A stretch of DNA of 64,000 nucleotides from Cellulomonas sp. Root485. Its GTDB lineage: Bacteria; Actinomycetota; Actinomycetes; Actinomycetales; Cellulomonadaceae. Positions 28,928 to 37,120 of this stretch are shown here, piece after piece. The stretch lies in contig NZ_LMFC01000001.1 of NCBI RefSeq assembly GCF_001426705.1, positions 967,102-1,031,101 on the forward strand. Direction: 5' to 3'. The position numbers were made by a program, and so were the translations under genes. Every line of letters begins with the position of its first letter. Positions within the stretch are counted from its first letter, which is position 1. Below the pieces are notes generated by a model. The model was not told the DNA's origin. It worked only from the letters and a program-made list of their open reading frames with translations, and ran no database searches.

Positions 28928-29710
28928 ATGCCGGTCCCACCCCCGCCGCACCCCAGCGGCGAACGCGCTCCCGCGATCCCGAAGGAGTTCGTGCCACGGC
29001 ACGTCGCCGTCGTCATGGACGGCAACGGCCGGTGGGCCAACGCGCGTGGTCTGCCGCGGACGGCCGGTCACGCCGCGGGGGAGGCGTCGCTGCTCGACGT
29101 CGTCGCCGGTGCCATCGAGGTGGGCGTCGAGTACGTCTCGGCGTACGCGTTCTCCACCGAGAACTGGTCACGCTCGCCCGACGAGGTGCGCTTCCTCATG
29201 GGGTTCAACCGGGACGTGCTGCGCCGCCGGCGCGACCTCATGAACTCCTGGGGGGTGCGCGTCCGCTGGGCGGGCCGGCGTCCGCGGCTGTGGCGCTCGG
29301 TCATCACCGAGCTCGAGACGGCCGAGGAGCTCACCAAGCAGAACTCGACGGTCACCCTGACGATGTGCGTGAACTACGGCGGCCGTGCCGAGATCGCCGA
29401 CGCCGCGCAGGCGATCGCGCGCGAGGTCGCCGCCGGTCGCGTGAAGCCGGACAAGGTCAACGAGAAGCTCTTCGCGCGGTACCTCGACGAGCCCGACCTG
29501 CCCGACGTGGACCTGTTCCTGCGGTCGTCGGGCGAGCAGCGGACGTCGAACTTCATGATCTGGCAGGCCGCGTACGCCGAGCTGGTGTTCCTCGACGAGC
29601 CGTGGCCCGACGTCGACCGGCGTCACCTGTGGCGTGCGGTCGAGACGTACGCGCGGCGGGACCGGCGCTACGGCGGCGCGGTGGACAAGCCGGGTCAGAC
29701 CTCGGCCTGA
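28928..29710 (+). CDS. uppS: Isoprenyl transferase (undecaprenyl or polyprenyl diphosphate synthase)
   Basis: Encodes 260 residues of the cis-prenyltransferase family. Catalytic [13 protein letters not shown] (Asp of DGNGRW), [18 protein letters not shown] and the C-terminal [15 protein letters not shown] are all present. It extends farnesyl or decaprenyl diphosphate with IPP in cis to make the lipid carrier for peptidoglycan and other wall polymers. In Actinobacteria two such enzymes often exist; which product length this one makes cannot be read from sequence. The start is adjacent to the recO stop, so it is co-transcribed. The 3' end overlaps the convergent DedA gene by 16 bp. Confidence 0.95.
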   Translation: MPVPPPPHPSGERAPAIPKEFVPRHVAVVMDGNGRWANARGLPRTAGHAAGEASLLDVVAGAIEVGVEYVSAYAFSTENWSRSPDEVRFLMGFNRDVLRRRRDLMNSWGVRVRWAGRRPRLWRSVITELETAEELTKQNSTVTLTMCVNYGGRAEIADAAQAIAREVAAGRVKPDKVNEKLFARYLDEPDLPDVDLFLRSSGEQRTSNFMIWQAAYAELVFLDEPWPDVDRRHLWRAVETYARRDRRYGGAVDKPGQTSA

Positions 29711-30243
29711 ACGCTCGTCGCCGCTCGGCGCAGGAGCCGGCGGCGGACCACGACGGCGACCCCGACGAGCACGAGCAGCACCGCCCCGGCGAGCGCCCAC
29801 GGTGAGGTCGCGAAGAGCGAGATGGCCCCCCACACGGCGCCGAAGCCGATGGTCGCCCAGACGACGGCCCACACGAGCGCTCCGGGGACCGACGCGATCG
29901 CGAAGCGCAGGTACGGCATCTTCACGAGTCCGGCTGCGGCGAAGATCGCGGTCTGCAGCCCGACGGTCAGGTACGCCAGCGTGACGGCGATAGGACCCCA
30001 CCGCCGGACGAGGTCGAGCCCGCGCTGGGCGCTCTGCTTGTCCGTCCAGGTCTCGAGCCGCCGGACGGAGGCGTGCCACCAGCCGGGCGCACCCTCCTTC
30101 TCGTCCACCGCCTGCGCGCCCCGGACGACGCCGCGGCCGGCCCAGTAGGTGCCGTGCGAGCGGGCCATGACGATCACGAACAGCCCGGCGACGGCGACGC
30201 CGAGCGGCACGCTGCCGAGGTGATAGGCGTCGAGGGGGTCCAC
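29695..30243 (-). CDS. DedA/VTT-family membrane protein (short)
   Basis: Encodes 182 residues from GTG 30243. Hydrophobic helices occur near residues 12-28, 85-108, 113-135 and 143-165, with the VTT-like stretch [24 protein letters not shown]. DedA proteins are implicated in lipid carrier (undecaprenyl phosphate) recycling, which would fit its convergent neighbour uppS, though linkage by strand is absent. TAGGAT ends 6 nt before the GTG, so a leaderless mRNA is likely; that hexamer overlaps the znuB stop. The family is typically 200-220 residues, so this copy is slightly short. Confidence 0.78.
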   Translation of the reverse strand: MDPLDAYHLGSVPLGVAVAGLFVIVMARSHGTYWAGRGVVRGAQAVDEKEGAPGWWHASVRRLETWTDKQSAQRGLDLVRRWGPIAVTLAYLTVGLQTAIFAAAGLVKMPYLRFAIASVPGALVWAVVWATIGFGAVWGAISLFATSPWALAGAVLLVLVGVAVVVRRRLLRRAATSVQAEV

Positions 30244-30249
30244 GTCCTG

Positions 30250-30255
30250 ATCCTA
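30250..30255 (-). promoter_or_regulatory. Candidate -10 (TAGGAT), leaderless type, for DedA gene
   Basis: On the minus strand TAGGAT is followed by 6 nt and GTG 30243. A weak TTAGGC 17 nt upstream could be the -35. It overlaps the znuB stop codon. Confidence 0.5.
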
Positions 30256-31212
30256 CGTGGTAGGTGAGGGTCGCCTAACTGCCACCTCGTCAGCATCGTC
30301 GACGTCGTCGACCAGCAGGACGTCGTCAACCATGTCGGGGTGCGGGTCCTGCGGGGGTGCGGGCCGGCGCAGGACCGGCTGCAGGGTGGCGGCGACCGCG
30401 TACACCCCGATCGCCAGGACGACGATCGTCGCCCCGGGCGGGATGTCCTGCCAGTACGTGAGCACCAGCCCGGCGACGCTGACGACGACTCCGATCACAC
30501 TGGCCAGCGTCATGGTGCGGCTGAACGAGCGCGCGAACAGCTGCGCGATCGCCACCGGCACGATCATCAGCGCGCTGACCAGCAGGAGGCCGACCACGCG
30601 CATCGCGATCGTGACGGTGAGGGCGGCGATGGTCGCGACGAGCATCGACAGCAGCCGGACCGGCAGCCCGCTGGCCCGCGCGAACTCCTCGTCGTGACTG
30701 ACCGCGAACAGGGCGGTGCGCAGGCCGACGCCGACGCCGAGCACGAGGACGGCCAGGGCGACCGTCCACCACAGGTCGGCGGTGGACACCGTCGAGATCG
30801 AGCCGAACAAGTAGCTGATCAGGTTGGCGTTGGTACCGCCGGCGAGCTTGATGAGCAGGACACCGCCCGCGATGCCGCCGTAGAACATGAGCGCGAGGGC
30901 GAGGTCGCCGCTGGTCCGGCCGCGCTCGCGCACCAGCTCGATGACGATCGAGCCGACCACCGCCGCGATGACGGCGCCGGGCAGGGCGAGCGTGTCCTGC
31001 GGCACCAGACCGGCCCAGCTGCCGACCAGCCAGCCGAGCGCGACACCGGTGAGGGCGACGTGCCCGATGCCGTCGCCGAGCAGCGCCATCCGGCGCTGAA
31101 CCAGGAACGTGCCGACGACCGGGGCGGCGGCGCCGACGAGCACAGCGGCGATGAGCGCGCGCTGCATGAGGGGCGAGCTGAGCAGCTCGACGACCTGGTC
31201 CCACGCGGTCAC
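30253..31212 (-). CDS. znuB: Zinc ABC transporter permease ZnuB
   Basis: Encodes 319 residues of the ABC-3 permease family with about eight or nine membrane helices (FLVQRRMALLGDGIGHVALTGVALG; MRVVGLLLVSALMIVPVAIAQLFARSF). It forms the membrane channel for zinc with ZnuA and ZnuC. The C-terminal tail is Asp/Val-rich and cytoplasmic (VDDVLLVDDVDDADEV). GTG 31212 overlaps the znuC stop (GTGA) and gives a normal N-terminus; upstream in-frame sequence belongs to znuC. Confidence 0.92.
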   Translation of the reverse strand: MTAWDQVVELLSSPLMQRALIAAVLVGAAAPVVGTFLVQRRMALLGDGIGHVALTGVALGWLVGSWAGLVPQDTLALPGAVIAAVVGSIVIELVRERGRTSGDLALALMFYGGIAGGVLLIKLAGGTNANLISYLFGSISTVSTADLWWTVALAVLVLGVGVGLRTALFAVSHDEEFARASGLPVRLLSMLVATIAALTVTIAMRVVGLLLVSALMIVPVAIAQLFARSFSRTMTLASVIGVVVSVAGLVLTYWQDIPPGATIVVLAIGVYAVAATLQPVLRRPAPPQDPHPDMVDDVLLVDDVDDADEVAVRRPSPTT

Positions 31213-31985
31213 GGGTTCACCTCCACGGACAGCGACGGGCCGGTGTGCGGCGGCTCCGGGTCGGGGTGGGCGTGGGTGTGGTCGTGCCACTGGCCGGCGT
31301 GCTCGCCGCGGGCGCGTGGCGGCGGGCCGTCGTGCGCGACGCGGCCGTGGCGCAGCACGACCGCGCGGTCGATCAGGGGCGCGAACGGGCCGAGCTCGTG
31401 CAGGATCACGACCACGGTCGTCCCCGCGTCGTGCAGGCGGCTGACGGTGTCGACGAACGTCGCCTGCGTCGGGATGTCGATGCCGGACGTGGGCTCGTCG
31501 AGGACCAGCAGGTCGGGGTCGCGGACCAGGGCGCGGGCGATGAGGACGCGCTGCTGCTGCCCGCCGGACATCTCCTGCACCCGCTGGGACGCCCGGTCGG
31601 CCAGGCCCACGTCGGCGAGCGCGGCGAGCGCGCGGCGCTTGTGCCCGCGCGGCGGTCGCAGGGTCCGGCCGTGCAGCAGCCCGGACGTGACCACCTCGTA
31701 GGCGGTCGCCGGGACGCCCGCGGCGGCGGGCAGCCGCTGCGGCACGTACCCGATGCGGTCCCAGGGGGCCGACGGGCCCAGCGGGGCGCCGAACAGCCGC
31801 ACGTCCCCGGCGGTGCGGGTCACCACACCGAGCAGCGAGCGCACCAGGGTCGACTTGCCGGAGCCGTTGGCCCCGAGCAGCGCGAGCACCTCACCGGCGG
31901 GCACGACGAGGTCGATGCCGTCGAGGATCGGCTGGCCGCCGAGCGTCACGCCGAGGCCGGTCGCCTCGATCACGGGGGTGCTCAC
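31209..31985 (-). CDS. znuC: Zinc ABC transporter ATP-binding protein ZnuC
   Basis: Encodes 258 residues. Walker A GANGSGKST, Q-loop GYVPQR, signature MSGGQQQRV, Walker B LLVLDEPTSGID and H-loop ILHEL are all seen. The C-terminus has a His-rich tail (QWHDHTHAHPDPEPPH), a plausible zinc-binding patch. It energises zinc uptake through ZnuB. GTG 31985 overlaps the znuA stop (GTGA). The three genes form one znuA-znuC-znuB operon. Confidence 0.93.
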   Translation of the reverse strand: MSTPVIEATGLGVTLGGQPILDGIDLVVPAGEVLALLGANGSGKSTLVRSLLGVVTRTAGDVRLFGAPLGPSAPWDRIGYVPQRLPAAAGVPATAYEVVTSGLLHGRTLRPPRGHKRRALAALADVGLADRASQRVQEMSGGQQQRVLIARALVRDPDLLVLDEPTSGIDIPTQATFVDTVSRLHDAGTTVVVILHELGPFAPLIDRAVVLRHGRVAHDGPPPRARGEHAGQWHDHTHAHPDPEPPHTGPSLSVEVNP

Positions 31986-32917
31986 GAGCAGGACAATGCC
32001 ACGCGCAGCGCGGCGAGGTTGGCTTCGGCGATCGAGAAGTAGTCGGCGTCGGGGTCCGCCAGGCCCTCGATCGGGTCCAGCACCGCGGTGTCGACGCCGA
32101 GGTCGGCGGCCAGGGTCTCCGCGACCTTCGGGCTGACCAGCGTCTCGAAGAAGATCGTCGTCACACCCTCGTCGCGGACGATCTTCTCGACGGCAGCGAG
32201 CCGGGCGGGCGACGGCTCGGCCTCGGGATCGACGCCGGAGATGCCGACCTGCTCGAGGTCGTAGCGGTCGGCCAGGTAGCCGAACGCCTCGTGCGTCGTG
32301 ACGAACGTGCGGGAGTCGCACTGCGCAAGACCCGTGGCGTAGGCGGCGTCCAGGTCCTCGAATCGCTGGGTGAGCGCCGCCGCGTTGGCCGCGAACGTCT
32401 CGGCGCCGTCGGGGTCGAGCTCGGTGAGCGTGTCAGCGACGTCCTGCACGACCGACGGCACCCTGCTCGGGTCCAGCCAGAAGTGCGGGTCGAGGTCGCC
32501 GTGCTCGTGCTCCTCGTGCTCCGCCTCCGTCTCGTCCTCGTGGTGCTCCTCAGCGGGCGACATCAACGTCGTGTCGCTCGCGGCGTCGACCACGTGCGCC
32601 GGGGAGGTCTGCGCGATCGCGTCGTCGACCGCGGCCTGGAAGCCGGACAGGTACACGACGAGGTCCGCGGTGTCGATGCGCGAGACCTGCGCGGGGGAGA
32701 GCTCGACGTCGTGCGGCTCGGCGCCGGGCGGGGTCATCGACTGCACGCTGACCCGATCGCCGCCCACCTGCTCGGCGACGAACTGGAGCGGGTAGAAGGA
32801 CGCCATGACTTGTACGGCCCCGTCGGCTGAGCCCGCAGTCCCCGACGCGCTCGCGCAACCGGTCAGCACCAGGGGGAGAGCAGCAAGGACGGCGAGGTGG
32901 CGGCGCGCGATGGACAT
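31982..32917 (-). CDS. znuA: Zinc-binding lipoprotein ZnuA (substrate-binding protein)
   Basis: Encodes 311 residues. A lipoprotein signal ends LVLTGC (Cys21). The cluster A-1 binding fold has YPLQFVAEQVGGDRV, His ligands in AEPHDVELSP, a His/Glu-rich flexible loop (EEHHEDETEAEHEEHEHG), DPHFWLDP, VTTHEAFGYLA and the C-terminal FFETLVSPKVAE. It captures zinc outside the membrane. ATG 32917 is chosen over ATG 32926 because a strong promoter (TTGACA-17-GAGAAT) would start transcription near 32918, leaving 32926 outside the mRNA. Expression is likely repressed by Zur. Confidence 0.93.
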   Translation of the reverse strand: MSIARRHLAVLAALPLVLTGCASASGTAGSADGAVQVMASFYPLQFVAEQVGGDRVSVQSMTPPGAEPHDVELSPAQVSRIDTADLVVYLSGFQAAVDDAIAQTSPAHVVDAASDTTLMSPAEEHHEDETEAEHEEHEHGDLDPHFWLDPSRVPSVVQDVADTLTELDPDGAETFAANAAALTQRFEDLDAAYATGLAQCDSRTFVTTHEAFGYLADRYDLEQVGISGVDPEAEPSPARLAAVEKIVRDEGVTTIFFETLVSPKVAETLAADLGVDTAVLDPIEGLADPDADYFSIAEANLAALRVALSCS

Positions 32918-32931
32918 GACGATCATTCTCA
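32917..32931. promoter_or_regulatory. Zur-box-like operator, site 1 (over -10 and start codon)
   Basis: On the minus strand TGAGAATGATCGTCA matches the known actinobacterial Zur palindrome TGAAAATGATTTTCA at 12 of 15 positions. It covers the -10 element and znuA start codon, so binding would block transcription. Confidence 0.75.
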
Positions 32932-32953
32932 GTTAGACGAGAACCGTTGTCAA
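32925..32953 (-). promoter_or_regulatory. znuA promoter
   Basis: On the minus strand a consensus -35 TTGACA (32948-32953), 17-nt spacer and -10 GAGAAT (32925-32930). The predicted start is about 32918, at or next to the ATG, so the mRNA should be leaderless. This is the best-formed promoter in the window. Confidence 0.75.
32938..32952. promoter_or_regulatory. Possible second Zur-like half-conserved box
   Basis: TGACAACGGTTCTCG on the minus strand is a near palindrome keeping TGAnAA...TTnTC of the Zur consensus. It overlaps the -35; its centre is 21 bp from that of site 1, two helical turns. Confidence 0.45.
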
Positions 32954-32975
32954 AACGCGTTCGGCTCCCGACCGG

Positions 32976-32981
32976 TAGCCT
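32976..32981 (+). promoter_or_regulatory. Candidate -10 for glycyl-tRNA synthetase gene
   Basis: TAGCCT is the only TAnnnT-type hexamer in the divergent region on this strand. It implies a leader of about 90 nt that can form two small hairpins (33008-33020 and 33032-33054). No T-box features are seen. Confidence 0.3.
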
Positions 32982-33078
32982 GGCTGCTCAACCTCTGCTC
33001 ACACCGTGGCGGTCTCCGCCGCGGTCCACCCGTCCGCGACACCCAGCCGCGGACGCCACCACCCTGGAGTGATCGATC

Positions 33079-34464
33079 GTGGCTGCACCCTCCCGCCTGG
33101 ACTCCGTCGTCTCCCTCGCCAAGCGGCGCGGGTTCGTCTTCCCGAGCGGTGAGATCTACGGCGGTACCCGCTCCGCATGGGACTACGGACCGCTGGGCGT
33201 GGAGCTCAAGGAGAACATCAAGCGCCAGTGGTGGCGCACGATGGTGACCAGCCGCGACGACATCGTCGGCCTCGACTCCTCGGTGATCCTGCCGCGGCAG
33301 GTCTGGGTCGCGTCCGGCCACGTCGGCGTCTTCACCGACCCGCTGACCGAGTGCCTCTCCTGCCACAAGCGGTTCCGCGAGGACCACATGCTGGAGGAGT
33401 TCGAGGAGAAGAAGGGCCGCGTCCCCGAGCACGGTCTGGCGGACATCGCGTGCCCGAACTGCGGCACCCGCGGCCAGTGGACCGAGCCGCGCGACTTCAA
33501 CATGATGCTCAAGACCTACCTCGGCCCCGTCGAGGACGAGTCCGGCCTGCACTACCTTCGGCCCGAGACCGCGCAGGGCATCTTCGTGAACTTCGCCAAC
33601 GTGAGCACGACGTCGCGCAAGAAGCCGCCGTTCGGCATCGGCCAGATCGGCAAGTCGTTCCGCAACGAGATCACGCCCGGCAACTTCATCTTCCGCACCC
33701 GCGAGTTCGAGCAGATGGAGATGGAGTTCTTCGTCGAGCCCGGCACCGACGAGACGTGGCACCAGTACTGGATCGACCAGCGCACCGACTGGTACACCGA
33801 CCTGGGCATCGCCCGGGAGAACCTGCGGCACTACGAGCACCCGGCCGAGAAGCTGTCGCACTACTCGAAGCGGACCGTCGACATCGAGTACCGCTTCGGG
33901 TTCCAGGGCAGCGAGTGGGGCGAGCTCGAGGGCATCGCCAACCGCACGGACTTCGACCTCAAGACGCACACCGAGCACTCCGGCCAGGACCTGTCGTACT
34001 TCGACCAGGCGACGAACACCCGGTACGTGCCGTACGTCATCGAGCCCGCGGCCGGCCTGACCCGCTCGCTCATGGCGTTCCTCGTCGAGTCGTACACCGA
34101 GGACGAGGCGCCCAACACCAAGGGCGGCGTCGACGTCCGCACGGTGCTGAAGCTCGACCCGCGCCTCGCGCCCGTCAAGGCCGCGGTGCTGCCGCTGTCC
34201 CGCAACGAGTCCCTGTCGCCGAAGGCCCGTGACCTGGCCGCCGAGCTGCGCAAGAGCTGGAACGTCGAGTTCGACGACGCCGGGGCCATCGGTCGCCGCT
34301 ACCGCCGCCAGGACGAGATCGGCACGCCGTTCTGCATCACGGTCGACTTCGACACGCTCGACGACCAGGCCGTCACCATCCGGCACCGCGACGACATGAC
34401 GCAGGAGCGCGTCGCCCTGGACAAGGTCGTCGGCTACCTGGCGCAGCACCTCGTCGGCGCCTGA
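33079..34464 (+). CDS. glyS: Glycine--tRNA ligase
   Basis: Encodes 461 residues of the eukaryote/actinobacterial dimeric class II GlyRS. Class II motifs include [20 protein letters not shown], motif 2 [25 protein letters not shown] (RTREFEQ) and motif 3 [13 protein letters not shown] zinc-like four-Cys set is seen in the insertion (CLSC and CPNC). It charges tRNA-Gly and is a single essential enzyme. GTG start has GGAG about 9 nt upstream. A 21-bp terminator follows the stop. Gene symbol glyS is used by most actinobacterial annotations for this form, although it is not homologous to the E. coli beta subunit. Confidence 0.95.
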   Translation: MAAPSRLDSVVSLAKRRGFVFPSGEIYGGTRSAWDYGPLGVELKENIKRQWWRTMVTSRDDIVGLDSSVILPRQVWVASGHVGVFTDPLTECLSCHKRFREDHMLEEFEEKKGRVPEHGLADIACPNCGTRGQWTEPRDFNMMLKTYLGPVEDESGLHYLRPETAQGIFVNFANVSTTSRKKPPFGIGQIGKSFRNEITPGNFIFRTREFEQMEMEFFVEPGTDETWHQYWIDQRTDWYTDLGIARENLRHYEHPAEKLSHYSKRTVDIEYRFGFQGSEWGELEGIANRTDFDLKTHTEHSGQDLSYFDQATNTRYVPYVIEPAAGLTRSLMAFLVESYTEDEAPNTKGGVDVRTVLKLDPRLAPVKAAVLPLSRNESLSPKARDLAAELRKSWNVEFDDAGAIGRRYRRQDEIGTPFCITVDFDTLDDQAVTIRHRDDMTQERVALDKVVGYLAQHLVGA

Positions 34465-34467
34465 CCC

Positions 34468-34515
34468 GAGAACGCAGCAGGCCCGGAGCGCGCTCTCCGG
34501 GCCTGCTGCGTTCTC
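34468..34515. terminator. Strong bidirectional terminator (21-bp stem)
   Basis: 34468-34488 pairs perfectly with 34495-34515, leaving a 6-nt loop (CGCGCT). It starts 4 nt after the glyS stop and its far end covers the stop codon of the convergent gene, serving both. Confidence 0.88.
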
Positions 34516-35470
34516 ACTCCCTGGTGCGCACCCGCTCGAGCACCTGGTCGGCGGTCCACGCACAGGCACTCACCCTGCCGCAGCCCACACCCGCGACGGA
34601 GGTGCCGTCCGCGCCGACGAACGTCGCGAACGGGGGCGGGTCGCCTTGGAGCACGATGCCGTTGGTGACGGAGACGGTCTCACGGACCGCGTAGAGAAGC
34701 CGCGCGTCCGTGCCGGGAGCCAGGAAGGTGGGGACCTCGAAGGTCGCGGGTGAGTCGGAGACGGTGTCCTCGACGACCTCGCCGACACCCCTCGGGTACG
34801 TCACGAAGACGCGTGGGTTCTCAAGACCGGGCGGTACGTCTCCCACGAGGACCGCGACGAGGCTCCGCCAGTCGCTGCTCGAGGGCTCCGGCAGCAAGAA
34901 GGCGGCCCGCTGCGCCGCCGGGTACAGCGCCTTGCCGTCGTCGGCCCCGTCGGTGCTCCACGTCAGCGTCGCGGCGGTGCCGAGCGACGAACCGTCCCCG
35001 CCGTCGTAGCCGTCCCGAGCGGCGATCGCGACGCCGGCGCGGCCATCGGGGAGGTTGTCGAGGGAACGCATGCCCACCGAGTAGTTCCGCCCGCCTGTGG
35101 GGCTGCGGGTGTCGAGCCTGACGGACAGGTTCAGGTCGAGCCAGTCGCCGTCGGGTGCGGTCCGCGTGATCGGCGCGTTGGCGGCCCAGATGTTCGGGGC
35201 GACCTCGACGGAGGCCTCGGTGCCGAGCATCCGCGGCGCCTGCGTGGCGACCGGCGTGCGGTGCGGGAGCGGGATGGCGCCGACGGCGACTCCGGCCACG
35301 AGTGCGAGTGCCGCGATGGCGGACACCGAGCCCGCGACCGCACGACGTCGGCGGCGGCGTCGACCGGCGACGACGGTCGCGCCCGGGTCCAGCGACATCG
35401 TCGGCAGAGCAGCGTCGGCGCGGGTGCGCAGGGAGCGGACGAGGTCCTCGTCGGACAGGGTGGCGCTCAT
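34514..35470 (-). CDS. Putative membrane-anchored anti-sigma or sensor protein paired with ECF sigma
   Basis: Encodes 318 residues with no recognised domain. A cytoplasmic N-terminus of about 42 residues ending in a run of Arg precedes one helix (about 44-68) and an extracytoplasmic region of about 245 residues containing two late cysteines (GCGRVSACAW) that could form a disulfide. Topology and the 4-bp ATGA overlap with the upstream sigma gene suggest it is the sigma's membrane partner, though the N-terminus (LSDEDLVRSLRTRADAA) is shorter than a zinc-type anti-sigma domain and lacks HxxxCxxC. Role is inference from position. Confidence 0.6.
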   Translation of the reverse strand: MSATLSDEDLVRSLRTRADAALPTMSLDPGATVVAGRRRRRRRAVAGSVSAIAALALVAGVAVGAIPLPHRTPVATQAPRMLGTEASVEVAPNIWAANAPITRTAPDGDWLDLNLSVRLDTRSPTGGRNYSVGMRSLDNLPDGRAGVAIAARDGYDGGDGSSLGTAATLTWSTDGADDGKALYPAAQRAAFLLPEPSSSDWRSLVAVLVGDVPPGLENPRVFVTYPRGVGEVVEDTVSDSPATFEVPTFLAPGTDARLLYAVRETVSVTNGIVLQGDPPPFATFVGADGTSVAGVGCGRVSACAWTADQVLERVRTRE

Positions 35471-36054
35471 CGGGTGCTCCGGTCGATCGTGGTCAGCGCG
35501 GTGCGCAGGGTCGCGAGACCTCGCGACGCGGTGGACTTGACGGTGCCGACGCTGACGCCGAGCTCGGCGGCCACCTCGGCCTCCGGCAGCCCGACGAAGT
35601 GCCGCAGGACGACGATCCGACGCTGCCGGGGGGACAGCAGGGCGAGGGCGCGGACGAGCTGGTCACGGTCGTCGGAGGGGCTCAGGGTGCCGGACGCCCA
35701 CGTCTCTGGCAGCTGCTCCGGGGCGGACAGGACCTCGCGGCGGCGTCGTCGCCAGGTGTCGATGCGCAGGTTCACCAGCGTGCGGCGGGCGTAGGCGAGG
35801 GGGTCGTCGCGACGAGCACGGGACCACGACGCGTAGGTGCGGACCAGGGCGTGCTGGACCAGCTCCTCGGCGCGGTGCGCGTCGCCGACGAGCAGCCACG
35901 CCGTGCGCAGCAGGTCGGCGGTGTGCGCCCGCATGAACGCGGTGAACTCGGCGTCGGTGTCCGGTGGTCCGCCGGTGCTCAGGACGCGCGCCGACTCCTC
36001 GCCGACGTCGTCGGTCGGGGCGGGACGCTGCGGCGCGTGGGGCATCGGGCTCAC
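35467..36054 (-). CDS. ECF sigma factor, SigE-family
   Basis: Encodes 195 residues. Sigma region 2 (DAEFTAFMRAHTADLLRTAWLLVGD; AEELVQHALVRTYASW) and region 4 (LSPRQRRIVVLRHFVGLPEAEVAAELGVSVGTVKS) are clear; no C-terminal extension. Starts considered: ATG further upstream, GTG 36054 and ATG 36045. A candidate own-type promoter (AAC and CGTC, 17 nt apart) is placed so that transcription would begin at about GTG 36054, so that start was chosen. It should direct RNA polymerase to a small regulon, probably including itself. Divergent from the ABC exporter genes. Confidence 0.85.
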   Translation of the reverse strand: MSPMPHAPQRPAPTDDVGEESARVLSTGGPPDTDAEFTAFMRAHTADLLRTAWLLVGDAHRAEELVQHALVRTYASWSRARRDDPLAYARRTLVNLRIDTWRRRRREVLSAPEQLPETWASGTLSPSDDRDQLVRALALLSPRQRRIVVLRHFVGLPEAEVAAELGVSVGTVKSTASRGLATLRTALTTIDRSTR

Positions 36055-36063
36055 ACCGTAGAA

Positions 36064-36088
36064 GACGCAGCACCTGCCCGGAAGGTTG
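36064..36088 (-). promoter_or_regulatory. Candidate ECF-type autoregulatory promoter
   Basis: On the minus strand CAACCTT and, 17 nt after AAC, CGTC resemble ECF -35 (AAC) and -10 (CGTC) elements. The predicted start lies close to GTG 36054 of the sigma gene. Element identity is inferred from general ECF patterns. Confidence 0.4.
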
Positions 36089-36157
36089 AGCGCGCGGGTG
36101 ACATCCGTCATCGCGAGCCGGTGACGGGCGACGGGGGAGCGGGCTGCCTGCCCCGGT

Positions 36158-36163
36158 CAGGAT
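36158..36163 (+). promoter_or_regulatory. Candidate -10 (CAGGAT), leaderless type, for ABC exporter
   Basis: CAGGAT ends 6 nt before ATG 36170; no Shine-Dalgarno is present. A weaker match than the TAnnnT sites. Confidence 0.35.
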
Positions 36164-36169
36164 CGAGCC

Positions 36170-37120
36170 ATGACCTTCACCGACACCCTCCCCACACCGG
36201 CTCCGGCCGGACCGGGCCCGCTGGCGATCGACCTCCGGGGCCTGCACAAGTCCTTCGGCACCGTCCGTGCCGTCGACGGGATCGACCTGGCGATCGCGCC
36301 CGGCGAGGTCGTCGCGTTCCTCGGTCCCAACGGGGCCGGCAAGACGACGACGATCGACATGCTGCTCGGCCTCGCCCGTCCGGACTCCGGCTCGGTCTCC
36401 GTGCTGGGGCTCGACCCGAACCGCGCGATCGCCGAGGGTCGGGTCTCGGCCGTCATGCAGAGCGGCGGACTGCTCAAGGACCTCACGGTCGGCGAGACCG
36501 TCGAGCTGACGGCATCGTTCTTCCGTGCGTCGCGCTCGGTCGGCGAGGTGCTCGCCCGGGCCGGCATCGCCGACATCGCCGACCGCAAGGTGGGCAAGTG
36601 CTCCGGAGGTCAGCAGCAGCGGCTCCGGTTCGCGCTCGCGCTGCTGCCGGACCCGGACGTGATCGTGCTCGACGAGCCGACCACGGGCATGGACGTGGAG
36701 GGCCGCCGCGACTTCTGGACCGCCCTGCGAACCGACGCCTCGCGCGGCCGGACGATCCTCTTCGCCACGCACTACCTCGAGGAGGCCGACGCCTACGCCG
36801 ACCGGATCGTCCTGGTCAGCCACGGGCGGATCGTGGCCGACGGGTCCGCGGCGCAGGTGAAGAACCTCGCGTCGGGCCGGCTGGTCACCGCCACGCTGCC
36901 GGACGTCACCGTCGCGCAGACCGCGGCCCTCGAGGCGATCCCCGGGGTGCAGTCGGTCGAGCTGCGTAAGGACCGGCTGCTGGTGCGGACCTCCGACTCC
37001 GACGGCGTCGCCCGTCACCTGCTCACCGCGACCGCGGCGAGCGACATCGAGATCACCGCCCGCGGGCTCGAGGACGCGTTCCTCGCGCTGACCGGCGACA
37101 CCCAGGGGAGTGCAGCATGA
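36170..37120 (+). CDS. ABC-2 type exporter, ATP-binding protein
   Basis: Encodes 316 residues of the DrrA/CcmA drug-exporter type. Walker A FLGPNGAGKTT, signature CSGGQQQRLRF, Walker B VIVLDEPTTGMD and H-loop FATHYLEEAD are intact; the C-terminal DrrA-like extension is about 80 residues. With the permease that overlaps it by ATGA and the two-component system that follows, it looks like a stress-responsive exporter module for a drug, peptide or lipid. The substrate is not predictable. Confidence 0.9.
   Translation: MTFTDTLPTPAPAGPGPLAIDLRGLHKSFGTVRAVDGIDLAIAPGEVVAFLGPNGAGKTTTIDMLLGLARPDSGSVSVLGLDPNRAIAEGRVSAVMQSGGLLKDLTVGETVELTASFFRASRSVGEVLARAGIADIADRKVGKCSGGQQQRLRFALALLPDPDVIVLDEPTTGMDVEGRRDFWTALRTDASRGRTILFATHYLEEADAYADRIVLVSHGRIVADGSAAQVKNLASGRLVTATLPDVTVAQTAALEAIPGVQSVELRKDRLLVRTSDSDGVARHLLTATAASDIEITARGLEDAFLALTGDTQGSAA

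Noticed and set aside
32917..32926. ATG 32926 as znuA start
   Set aside because: It lies inside the -10/Zur box and upstream of the predicted transcription start; ATG 32917 fits the promoter better.
32982..33078. T-box or other riboswitch before glycyl-tRNA synthetase
   Set aside because: The leader is only about 90-100 nt and no T-box specifier loop or conserved T-box sequence is visible; only two small hairpins are present.
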